From contig CAVXYK010000003.1 of the NCBI GenBank assembly GCA_963765875.1, positions 298,824-362,823 on the forward strand: a stretch of DNA of 64,000 bases, in the 5' to 3' direction. Positions 19,073 to 26,582 of the stretch are shown here, one piece after another. This stretch comes from JAWKOK01 sp963765875. Lineage in GTDB: Bacteria; Chloroflexota; Anaerolineae; Caldilineales; Caldilineaceae. Below the pieces are notes generated by a model. That model had not been told where the DNA came from and did not search any database. It saw only the letters and a program-made list of their open reading frames with translations. The translations under genes and the position numbers were made by a program. Numbering within the stretch: position 1 is the stretch's first letter; every line of letters begins with the position of its first letter.

Positions 19073-20417
19073 TCAACGCCCGAAGAGCTTGTCCAGCTCG
19101 TTGACGGCATCCGGCAGTGTAAAGACGACCGTCTTGTCGCCGGCTTCGATGTGCGTGTCGCCCTTGGGCACGATATAGTGATCCTCGTGCAGGATCGCGC
19201 CGACGACCGCGTTCGCCGGGAAGCGTACATCCTTGAGCGGCTTGCGCGTGATCTTCGAACGACGAGCGGCGACATACTCAATGAGTTGGGCGTTGATTCC
19301 GGGCAGACTGGCAATTGAGGCGATCTGCTGATGGTGGATGAAGCGCAGCACAGCGTTAACGGTCAGCACCTGTTTGCTGACTACAGCATCCATGCCAATC
19401 GAAGAGGTGATGGGTAGATATCCAACTTTGTTGACCAGGCCGATGGCGCGCGGCACATTGTAATGTCGTGCCAGCAGGGTGGTGATGATATTCTTCTCAT
19501 CTTCCCCGGTTACTGCGACCAGGGCATCCATCTCAGCGAGACCTTCGGCGGCCAACAGGTCAAAGTCGGTACCGTCACCGTTAATCACAAGCGCACGTGG
19601 CAGCGTGTCAGCGATCTTCTGCGCACGGTCGGGGCGATCTTCGAAGATCTTGACGTTGGCATCGTCGGCCATGTCCGCGGCCACAAACTGGCCAACTAGT
19701 CCACCGCCGAGAATCATCACATTTTTGATGGGAACCTCGGTCTTGCCTGCGTGTGCCTTAAAACTGCTGGCATAGTCCGGGTCACAGACGACAAAGACCT
19801 GGTCACCAGGGAGCAGTTGGTCGTCCCCTCTGGGAATGATCGTGCGATGGTTGCGACTGATGGCGACGATGCGCAGAGGCGGATTCCCATACACTCCCCT
19901 GAGTTCGGCCAGCGGCTTATGCAGCAGTTGAGAAGTTCGCTCCACAAAAAGACCAAGAAGTTGAATGCGGCCATTTTCCAGTTCGATTGCGTACGACGCG
20001 CTCGGACTCGTGTAGCAGACGGACAATCGCGTCAGCCGCCTCCTTTTCGGGGTGGATGATGTGATCAGCACCCAACTCTTCCGGCGTAAAAATGAAACTC
20101 GAAGCTGTAAACTCAGGATTGCGCACTCTAGCAATTGTCATCGCAGTGCCGGCTTTCTTGGCGATTCTGCAGACCATCACATTGGCGTCGTCATTGTTGG
20201 TCATGGCCGCGACAATATCCATCCGCTCGATGCCGCTCTGTCGCAACGTGTCGTAGCTGGCAGCATTGCCTTCGACGACGAACGCGTCCAGCTGCTCCCG
20301 GGCACGCATCGCCCGTATGGGTTCTTGCTCGATAATGGTCAGATCGTGACGTTCCTGAGACAACCGCCGGCTCAATTGAAGACCTACATCGCCTGCTCCA
20401 ACGACCAGAATGCGCAT
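19073..20417 (-). CDS. trkA: TrkA potassium uptake regulator (frameshifted)
   Basis: A peripheral NAD(H)-binding subunit that gates TrkH, about 447 residues. It has two RCK_N/RCK_C halves: the first Rossmann fold starts MRILVVGAGDVGLQLSRRL, the second VMILGGGLVGQFVAADM; each is followed by an RCK_C domain (RTSQLLHKPLAELRG; ARRSKITRKPLKDVRF, ending VFTLPDAVNELDKLFG). An extra base at about 20003 splits the frame between LLHES and SASYAIELENGR; the span is 3n+1. The duplicated RCK architecture is the usual enteric-type TrkA. It lies directly upstream of trkH in one operon. Confidence 0.93.
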
Positions 20418-20443
20418 ATTCGACTACCTGCTACTCGTTTGAC

Positions 20444-20475
20444 AAAAAAAAGACCCGGTCATTCGACGACCAGGC
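20444..20475 (-). terminator. Rho-independent terminator of the small lipoprotein gene
   Basis: On the minus strand CCTGGTC and GACCGGG form a short stem (20454-20475), followed by eight T (20444-20451). It lies 35 bases after the stop codon of the 39-residue lipoprotein and 27 bases before trkA. Confidence 0.6.
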
Positions 20476-20509
20476 GACAGTTCGACTGTGTCTTCGATTA
20501 TAGGCTAGA

Positions 20510-20629
20510 TTATCCGAATGGACAATCCACAAGGCGACAACCGATGGGCGTGCCGGTGCATCCGGCAAGCAGCGGCATCGCAAGCGCTGCCAAGATCATT
20601 CTGGCGCAATGGATTCGTTTACTCATCAT
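20510..20629 (-). CDS. 39-residue lipoprotein (small ORF)
   Basis: The minus strand encodes MMSKRIHCARMILAALAMPLLAGC followed by a 15-residue tail (TGTPIGCRLVDCPFG). The N-terminus has a basic n-region, a hydrophobic core and a lipobox LAGC, so the mature product would be a 16-residue lipid-anchored peptide with two further cysteines. A terminator follows 35 bases after the stop. There is no strong Shine-Dalgarno sequence (ATATGGAAC precedes the tandem ATG). Short lipoproteins of the entericidin or lysis-protein kind look similar in outline, but I see no sequence relationship. It is upstream of trkAH but separated from it by the terminator. The rest of the gap up to 20920 holds nothing I can support. 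Confidence 0.55.
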   Translation of the reverse strand: MMSKRIHCARMILAALAMPLLAGCTGTPIGCRLVDCPFG

Positions 20630-20920
20630 GTTCCATATTGCATTCAGAATTCACGCCTCAGGCGATAAACAATAATCCACATGACGCTGGAGGCGAGTAT
20701 CACATCATTGCCTTGTCAGATTCCGACCATCAGATGTATTCTAGGAGTACAGTATTCTCAGAGGCACTTACCCGTGCGGACGCGAAGTCTGATTCGCCAA
20801 TTGATAGACTTTCCGGCCGATCCTTGTCACTCATGGACGTTCGACAGTCAGTTCAGACTCGATCGGTTCTGTTTCGCCGAAAAACACGTCCAGCCGGCAA
20901 CCCCAGATAGGCATTGCACA

Positions 20921-21964
20921 ATGACAACAAAGAAGTCGCCTTGGTATCATCAAATCCGTTGGAGATTGACGCTAAGCTATGGTCTGGTGATCTTCTTCGT
21001 TGTTCTGGCAGTAGAATTCTTGTTCTTGACTGTGTCGGCATACTATCTCTACACGAAGAATCCTGATGTTGGTGCGACTCGGACTCTCTTGGATGAGATG
21101 TGGCAGCTAGTCAAGGATGATATAATAATTTTCCCCCTATTGTTGGTAGTTGGCCACGCAATTTCCCGCCAATTTAGCCTAAGAATCGACAACCTGTTGC
21201 ATGTGGTCAATCAGTGGACCGACGGGCAGTACCATGTGCGCGTCCAAGACGATTCAGCGGATGAAATCGGCGTGCTATCTCGGCAACTGAGCGAAATGGC
21301 CGACCAGTTGCAGAAGACCGTCGAGACTGAGCAGGCCTTGGCCGCTGCCCGAGAGCGGGAGCGGTTTGCACAGGACCTACACGATACGATCAAGCAACAG
21401 GTTTTCGCCCTGCAGATGGAACTCAGTGCCGTGCGTAACCTGCTTGTCACCGATCCAAAATCGGCCGGAGAATTGTTGGACGAAGCCCTTGATCATTCTC
21501 GTCAAGTGCAGATCGAGGTGAATTCCCTAATCAATCGGCTGCCGCCGGCGGGATTGGAGCACAAAACCCTCGGCGTCGTTGTACGCGAATACGTTGATCG
21601 AATGAACCTGACTGACATTGAGATCGAAGTCAACGTGATAGGAGATCGTGATCAGCCGATCGAGGTGGAAGAGGCGCTATTCCGAGTCCTACAGGGGGCA
21701 TTGTCAAACGTAACAAGACACAGCCACGCAAAGTCTGCCAAAGTGGTTCTTGAACAGAATGAGGAGGGTGTTCTCCTGCGAATTACCGATGATGGCGTCG
21801 GCTTTGACGTTTTCGAGCCTCGAATGCACGAGTTTGGTCTGGAGTCCATGCGCGCGCGCATGGCTGAAAGCGGAGGCACATTGGTTATCGAATCGCAACC
21901 TGGTGAGGGGACAGTATTGACGGCTCAAGCGCCGGTTCAGACTGAATCGACGACGGCAGCATGA
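20921..21964 (+). CDS. Sensor histidine kinase, HisKA_3 (NarX/LiaS) type
   Basis: A membrane sensor kinase of 347 residues. Two transmembrane segments (about 16-42 and 67-87) enclose a very short extracytoplasmic loop, then a HAMP domain, then HisKA_3 with phospho-acceptor H154 in AQDLHDTIKQQVFALQMEL, and a HATPase_c domain with N-box LQGALSNVTRHSHA and G-boxes ITDDGVGFDV and GLESMRARM. The short sensing loop suggests intramembrane (LiaS-like) sensing of the cell envelope. I chose ATG 20921, since the open frame upstream to 20681 has no protein character. The cognate response regulator begins 22 bases downstream. Confidence 0.92.
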   Translation: MTTKKSPWYHQIRWRLTLSYGLVIFFVVLAVEFLFLTVSAYYLYTKNPDVGATRTLLDEMWQLVKDDIIIFPLLLVVGHAISRQFSLRIDNLLHVVNQWTDGQYHVRVQDDSADEIGVLSRQLSEMADQLQKTVETEQALAAARERERFAQDLHDTIKQQVFALQMELSAVRNLLVTDPKSAGELLDEALDHSRQVQIEVNSLINRLPPAGLEHKTLGVVVREYVDRMNLTDIEIEVNVIGDRDQPIEVEEALFRVLQGALSNVTRHSHAKSAKVVLEQNEEGVLLRITDDGVGFDVFEPRMHEFGLESMRARMAESGGTLVIESQPGEGTVLTAQAPVQTESTTAA

Positions 21965-21986
21965 ATGGATCTGGAGGTGAATAAAG

Positions 21987-22649
21987 ATGCCGGAACCGAT
22001 TTCCGTATTTCTAGTTGACGATCATAAGGTTGTGCGGCACGGCGTGCGCTCCTACCTGATGACGCTTTCGGACATTGATGTGATTGGCGAGGCCGGCTCC
22101 GGAGAAGAGGCAATTTCGGGGATTGCCGATCTGGTGCCGGACATTGTGCTAATGGACCTGATTATGCCCGGTATGGACGGCGTGGAAGCGACACGACGCG
22201 TCAAACAGGTCAGCCCGCGAACCCAGGTGATTGTACTGACTTCATACCATGATGACGAACACATCTTTCCAGCAATTCGAGCCGGCGCGCTTTCCTATCT
22301 GCTCAAAGACCTTGAACCGGACGAGCTTGCTGAAGCCATTCGAAGGGCCTATCGGGGAGATGCGATGCTCCACCCGAGCGTGGCGACGCGCCTCGTCGAG
22401 GCTGCCAGAAATCCGCGCAGTGAAGGGCTCAACCCATTCACCGAACTCACGGATCGAGAGATGGAGATCCTCCGCCTCGTCGCAGACGGCAAATCAAATG
22501 CCGACATTGCGGAGCAGCTTGTGATCAGTCAGAAGACCGTGAAGAGCCACGTCAGCAACATACTCAGCAAACTACAATTGGCCGACCGCACACAGGCTGC
22601 CGCCTATGCCTGGCGTCAAGGCGTTGTCCGCCGAGACCCCGAGAAATAG
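21987..22649 (+). CDS. LuxR/NarL-family response regulator
   Basis: A 220-residue transcription factor. The receiver domain has the acidic pair VDDH, phospho-acceptor D57 in VLMDLIMPGMDG, the switch Thr/Ser in LTSYHDD and the Lys in LLKDLEPDE. The C-terminal LuxR helix-turn-helix (about 148-210) reads LTDREMEILRLVADGKSN with SQKTVKSHVSNILSKL. GGAGGTGA lies about 9 bases before ATG 21987. It forms a pair with the kinase upstream, which should phosphorylate it. Regulated genes are unknown. Confidence 0.94.
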   Translation: MPEPISVFLVDDHKVVRHGVRSYLMTLSDIDVIGEAGSGEEAISGIADLVPDIVLMDLIMPGMDGVEATRRVKQVSPRTQVIVLTSYHDDEHIFPAIRAGALSYLLKDLEPDELAEAIRRAYRGDAMLHPSVATRLVEAARNPRSEGLNPFTELTDREMEILRLVADGKSNADIAEQLVISQKTVKSHVSNILSKLQLADRTQAAAYAWRQGVVRRDPEK

Positions 22650-22859
22650 AAGGATCACCCTACTCGACTTTACAGTTCCGTAATCACATCGTTCTATTTC
22701 CACATAACTCAGTCCATAGGCGGAGGGCCACTCAGCCCATGGACCCACGCCCTTGGTCCGTTCTTCGCCTAGAATTGGGATAGATTCAAGGGCATAGGCG
22801 CCCGAAATAGAAACTGGTATACAGATGCTTGATAAGTCTATTCCGGCCAAGGAGAAACA

Positions 22860-23426
22860 ATGTACGATTACGATGAGCTGACCAGAGTGGGTACGGAGAC
22901 AAAGAAGCGGATCCTGATTGTCGATGGTGCTGACGACGCGAGAGTGGGGTTGGGTCTCTCGCTTCGGCGAGAGGGATTCCTGGTTTCATCGGCGAAGAGC
23001 GGCACGGAAGCGCTCGACATAATAGAAGATGGTGGACTGCCCGACCTTATCATTGTAGAGATCATGATGCCGCGCATGGATGCATTTTCACTCGCAGATG
23101 AGATCCGCAGGCAGAGCAATGTGCCCATCGTGGTTGTCTCGGCCACGACTGATCTAGAGACCAAGGTGGAATCGCTTCACGAGTTTGCCGAAGACTATTT
23201 GACCAAACCGGCAGACATTGGTGAGTTGTCGGCGCGTATTCGGCGCATTCTGGGTCACTATCAAGAAGGACAGGTTGAGATAAGCGATACTTCCATCCCT
23301 TACCATTTCGGTTGCCGGCCGCAGCAAGAGAACAGAACCCGGCACAAGAGAGCCTCTCTGACAATGCACCGCAATCCTGTTCACCGACACGCATATTCTG
23401 TCTCAAGATCATTACGTACTGAATGA
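22860..23426 (+). CDS. Degenerate receiver-domain protein with Glu at the phosphorylation site
   Basis: A 188-residue protein with a receiver fold (about 17-138): ILIVDGADDARVGLGLSLR, LIIVEIMMPRMD, VPIVVVSATTD and DYLTKPADIGEL with K116. The usual phospho-Asp is replaced by E67, and the first acidic pair is altered (DG instead of DD), so it may be locked in an active-like state or not phosphorylated. Residues 139-188 are low in hydrophobic structure (RPQQENRTRHKRASLTMHRN...) and may be the eroded end of an OmpR-type DNA-binding domain. ATG 22860 follows AAGGAGAA. It stands alone after the kinase/regulator pair, with a gap of 210 bases in which I see nothing. Confidence 0.75.
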   Translation: MYDYDELTRVGTETKKRILIVDGADDARVGLGLSLRREGFLVSSAKSGTEALDIIEDGGLPDLIIVEIMMPRMDAFSLADEIRRQSNVPIVVVSATTDLETKVESLHEFAEDYLTKPADIGELSARIRRILGHYQEGQVEISDTSIPYHFGCRPQQENRTRHKRASLTMHRNPVHRHAYSVSRSLRTE

Positions 23427-23666
23427 GTCCACTGCTGAGAGTTTTTTTCTTGGCACGAATTTGCACAAATTTTGTTATCAATCATGGCCGCAAACTTCTG
23501 AGGCTCTTCAGGGCTTCGGGGGGGCGGCAGCGAAACCTTCGAGGAAGATTCGCGGAAACCAGAGCACCGCGACGCCGGTCTTCCTGGAAGCTAGTCAGTA
23601 CCCTCTGAGATCCCAAAGAGCCACTTCTGATACTACATCAGAGCCAAAACCAACTGCTCACCTGAA

Positions 23667-23703
23667 AAGACCGGGACCGCCTCGCGAAGCGGTCCCGGTC
23701 TTT
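23667..23703. terminator. Strong bidirectional-looking terminator hairpin
   Basis: AAGACCGGGACCGC and GCGGTCCCGGTCTT form a perfect 14-base stem around a short loop (CTCGCGAA region), followed by TTTCC. It is the likely end of the receiver gene transcript. Confidence 0.8.
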
Positions 23704-23931
23704 CCAATTTCCATTCAGGCCCAATCGCCCTACAACTCAGCCCATCCGAAGTCTCATCGGACATGAGTTATCTTCATGCCTCCCTACAAACCAACAATTT
23801 CAGCAGTTCACAATTTATCATTCCAATGACGGGATGAAAGAGGAATTTCTGGTCCGCACAGGAAAGATTACTCACCGCTTCACTCCATCAGAATGTCAAT
23901 AAATCTGAATTCGTGGACTATTGAAGACTCT

Positions 23932-24059
23932 CCTGCAAAAACGACAATTCGCCACAGATTTCCACAGGTAGTTCTCGGATATCCATAGTAATCCCAATAC
24001 TATCAGTGTCTTATCCTTTTTCCATCTGTGGAAATCTGTGGCGAAAAAGGCTTTTCGCA
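23932..24059. repeat. Hairpin repeat element, copy A (family with 44738-44895)
   Basis: The left arm has CTGCAAAAACGACAATTCGCCACAGA and the right arm TCTGTGGCGAAAAAGGCTTTTCGCA. The middle (GTAATCCCA...ATCAGTGTCTTATCCTTTTTCATCTGTG, inexact) is shared with the copy at 44738-44895. There is no coding potential. It occupies part of the 750-base gap 23427-24178, which otherwise holds the terminator at 23667 and the direct repeats at 24110. Confidence 0.7.
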
Positions 24060-24109
24060 ACGGTTGCATGACCCAATTGTGACATTATTCACATACAGGA
24101 CTAAACACA

Positions 24110-24131
24110 ACATGTACAATACATGTACAAA
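24110..24131. promoter_or_regulatory. Tandem ACATGTACAA sites upstream of the ParB-like gene
   Basis: Two adjacent 11-base direct repeats (ACATGTACAAT and ACATGTACAAA) each contain the palindrome TGTACA, so equal half-sites recur one helical turn apart. TACAAT within the first copy could serve as a -10 element. The arrangement 48 bases before ATG 24179 looks like an operator overlapping a promoter. Confidence 0.45.
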
Positions 24132-24178
24132 TAATGAATATCAGTTCTTTTGAGCGATAGAAAGGTTCCAAAATCAAC

Positions 24179-24826
24179 ATGTATTTCGCACCAGTGTCAG
24201 AGCAGTTCAAACAGATGGCAAGGCAGGATTTCGAGCAGCTTTATCGATCCGGTCTCGTGAGAGATGCGTGGTCCACAGTCACAGGAAGCCATAACAATCT
24301 CCTGCGACTGGAGGAGGTCAAGCGAGGAAAGCAGGTTGGCGCCCGTAATAGTGCAGGCATTCAGACGGTTGATATCAAATCGATTGCCGGCAGCGAGAGT
24401 CGTGCCCGAGATTTCGACAGCAATTGGCGCCCGCTAAAGCGCTCAAACCAGGAACGTTGGACCAACATCTCGGTTGCACAAATGAACGGTGTGCCGCTGC
24501 CGGCCATCGACCTGATCAAAGTGGGTCAGGCCTACTTCGTTCGAGACGGCCATCACCGTATATCAGTGGCGAGGCACAATGGACAACTGGAGATGGAAGC
24601 CAATGTGACGGAATGGCATATGGCAGAAGAGAATGAGAATTTGGATTCAGCCGCCTCCAAAAATCAAGACAAAGAATCTGCGACGAATAGTCTTGGACAG
24701 GTCACGATAGCCGGCGTCAACAAACTGACTGCCGCCATCGAGAGTTGGCAGGCGGGGATTAACCTGCGGCCATTGCGCTTATTCAACCGATCAGAAAAGC
24801 CCTACAACAGCGGATCAGCCGCCTAG
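24179..24826 (+). CDS. ParB/sulfiredoxin-fold-like protein
   Basis: A 215-residue cytosolic protein. The central part (about 95-145) has the ParB N-terminal-like pattern VPLPAIDLIKVGQAYFVRDGHHRISVARHNGQ, where DGHHR is the conserved nucleotide/phosphate-binding GHHR-type box, followed by EANVTEW. There is no DNA-binding HTH as in a partition ParB. The C-terminus (about 150-215) is hydrophilic and variable. Related stand-alone proteins in other bacteria have no settled function. It heads a likely three-gene operon (gaps of 22 and 24 bases). The start is the first ATG after the AGAAAGG at about 24161. Confidence 0.7.
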   Translation: MYFAPVSEQFKQMARQDFEQLYRSGLVRDAWSTVTGSHNNLLRLEEVKRGKQVGARNSAGIQTVDIKSIAGSESRARDFDSNWRPLKRSNQERWTNISVAQMNGVPLPAIDLIKVGQAYFVRDGHHRISVARHNGQLEMEANVTEWHMAEENENLDSAASKNQDKESATNSLGQVTIAGVNKLTAAIESWQAGINLRPLRLFNRSEKPYNSGSAA

Positions 24827-24848
24827 TACCGAACAAGGAGTATGTAAC

Positions 24849-25097
24849 ATGTATAACGCATATGAAGACAACACCAAGATGATCAACCACCAGCTTGAAG
24901 AGCGCAGGGCTCAACTTGCACGCACCTATGGCGACGGTCAATCTGATGCCGCCGCAATTCGTCTGATGATTGCCAGAACAGCCGGCTTCCTCGGTGACGG
25001 CCTGCACAAAATCAGTAAAACGCTCGGGTCGGGAAATACGGAACAGCGACGTCAAGAACCACAAGCTCTGCGCGTCAGGACTGACAACGGTAGTTAA
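24849..25097 (+). CDS. Small hypothetical protein (82 aa)
   Basis: An 82-residue hydrophilic protein, probably alpha-helical in its first half (MINHQLEERRAQLARTYGDG), with no signal peptide or membrane segment and a basic C-terminus. AAGGAG precedes ATG 24849 by about 10 bases. It lies between the ParB-like and DUF427 genes with short gaps, which supports translation. I do not recognise a family. Confidence 0.65.
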   Translation: MYNAYEDNTKMINHQLEERRAQLARTYGDGQSDAAAIRLMIARTAGFLGDGLHKISKTLGSGNTEQRRQEPQALRVRTDNGS

Positions 25098-25121
25098 TCT
25101 CAAGAGTAGGTATTTCAGCCA

Positions 25122-25619
25122 ATGATTAAAAAACACCCGTTACCGCCCGGCAAAAACCAAGAATCTGTCTGGGATTATCCCCGCCCACCGCGGCTGGAAG
25201 ATTCATCCCGACACATTAAGATCGTGGTTGCCGGGAAAACGGTTGCCGATAGCATCAGGACGAAACGCGTATTAGAAACCAGCCATCCGCCGGTCTACTA
25301 TATCCCGCCGGATGATGTCGACATGAGCCTTCTGCGATCAGCGGTCGGTCGCACCTGGTGTGAATGGAAGGGAGAAGCATCCTACTATGACATCGTCGTC
25401 GGGGATCGTACCATCCATCAGGCCGCGTGGGCGTACGCAAGCCCCACGCGCCGGTTCGCCGGCATCCAAGACTATCTTGCCTGGTATCCATCCAAAATGG
25501 ATTTATGTACGGTCGACGGCGAGGTTGTTCAGGCCCAGGAAGGCGATTTCTATGGTGGATGGATTACATCGGAGATCGTCGGCCCGTTCAAAGGCGCGCC
25601 GGGGACGATGGATTGGTGA
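25122..25619 (+). CDS. DUF427 domain protein
   Basis: A 165-residue soluble protein of the DUF427 (NTP_transf_9) family: RHIKIVVAGKTVADSIRTKRVLETSHPPVYYIPPDDV, then GRTWCEWKGEASYYDIVV and WAYASPTRRFAGIQDYLAWYPSKMDLCTVDGE. The compact beta-rich fold is conserved, but the biochemical role is not known. It is the last gene of the operon, followed by the terminator at 25625-25707. Confidence 0.88.
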   Translation: MIKKHPLPPGKNQESVWDYPRPPRLEDSSRHIKIVVAGKTVADSIRTKRVLETSHPPVYYIPPDDVDMSLLRSAVGRTWCEWKGEASYYDIVVGDRTIHQAAWAYASPTRRFAGIQDYLAWYPSKMDLCTVDGEVVQAQEGDFYGGWITSEIVGPFKGAPGTMDW

Positions 25620-25624
25620 AGGAT

Positions 25625-25707
25625 TGACGGGCAGAGTAAGCCCGTCTCTGAGGCACGAAACGGGAAAGGGGAGAAGTGGCTTTCGCCACTTCTCCCCTTT
25701 CCCGTTT
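25625..25707. terminator. Double terminator between convergent genes
   Basis: A small hairpin (GACGGGC...GCCCGTC, 25625-25646) is followed by a long one (25658-25707), where AAACGGGAAAGGGGAGAAGTGG pairs perfectly with its complement and T-rich bases lie on both outer sides. It serves the DUF427 operon on plus and the carbonic anhydrase gene on minus. Confidence 0.85.
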
Positions 25708-25720
25708 ATTTGTAGCGACC

Positions 25721-26354
25721 CTACTCGCCCTCCTGCGGCATCCCCTCGAAAAATTCCACCTTCCCGGTTTCCAGAGAATACTCAGCGCCGACAACCAACA
25801 GATCACCGGCCTGGATCAGCTGTTCAAGGATCTGTGAGCTGTGGCGCAGCTGGTTCACGGACGCACGCACATTGGCGCGCACCGCCAGTTCCATCAGCCG
25901 ATCCGGCTGGTTCCTGAGCTCGGTCATGAACAAGATCTGAATGGCGGGACGAATGCGATCGACGATGGCGGATAGATTGACCGATCGATTGGCCAACGGA
26001 CGTTCGATCTGGTCCAATGTCGCCGCGACGGCGCCACAGCCGGAATGGCCCAACACAACCACAAGCGGCGTACCGAAGGCCTGGGCGGCAAACTCGACAC
26101 TGCCGATTTGTGAGGGTGCGACAACATTGCCGGCCACACGAATAACGAACAGGTCACCCAGGCCCTGGTCGAAGACGATCTCCGCAGGAACCCTTGAGTC
26201 TGAACAGCCGAGGATGATAGCAAATGGTTCTTGGCCATCCACGGTTTCACTGCGCCGATCCGGATTGATCAGCGCGGCTATATTCTTGTGCACCTGAGAC
26301 AAAGCGACGATTTCCTGCCTGAAGACGCCGTAACGCATCAACTGCTGATACCAT
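25721..26354 (-). CDS. Beta-class carbonic anhydrase (frameshifted)
   Basis: A zinc enzyme interconverting CO2 and bicarbonate, about 210 residues. Zn ligands and the dyad are visible: Cys and Asp in ILGCSDSRVP, then His and Cys in LGHSGCGAV; FDQGLGDLFVIRVAGN is the family core. The N-terminus (MVSAVDALRRLQAGNRRFVSG) lies in another frame, joined if one base at about 26258 is dropped; the span is 3n+1. The alternative start inside the second frame (26341) would delete the conserved GNRRFV helix, so 26354 is the true start. A palindromic repeat element begins 20 bases upstream (26374), in or next to its promoter. Confidence 0.9.
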
Positions 26355-26373
26355 TATTCGACCATGCTCCCAT

Positions 26374-26436
26374 AGTGAGTGTCCGCAAATAACCTCCCGG
26401 AGGTTCAAACCGCCAAGTTGTTTGCGGACAGTTACT
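26374..26436. repeat. Palindromic MITE-like element, short copy 1
   Basis: The ends are AGTGAGTGTCCGCAAA and TTTGCGGACAGTTACT, near-perfect inverted repeats, around ACCTCCCGGAGGT. At 63 bases it is the 113-base element of 36509 and 40648 with its central part missing. It lies between the start of the carbonic anhydrase gene and the end of the E2 gene. Confidence 0.8.
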
Positions 26437-26476
26437 TTGTTGGCGGACGATCTCGAGTTCATATGAAATCTATGTA

Positions 26477-26553
26477 TTTGAGAGAAGCGTGACGGGCGGA
26501 ACGTGAGAGCTGTCAATCTACCCCCTCATGTTCCAGTCGTCACGCTTCTCAAA
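26477..26553. terminator. Long inverted repeat after the E2 gene
   Basis: TTTGAGAGAAGCGTGAC (26477-26493) and GTCACGCTTCTCAAA (26539-26553) pair, with further inner matches (GGAACGTGAG against CTCATGTTCC). It lies 30 bases past the E2 stop codon on the minus strand and probably ends the dehydrogenase operon. Confidence 0.55.
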
Positions 26554-26582
26554 TCGTTCGATTCTCAAAGGTTCTTGTGCCG

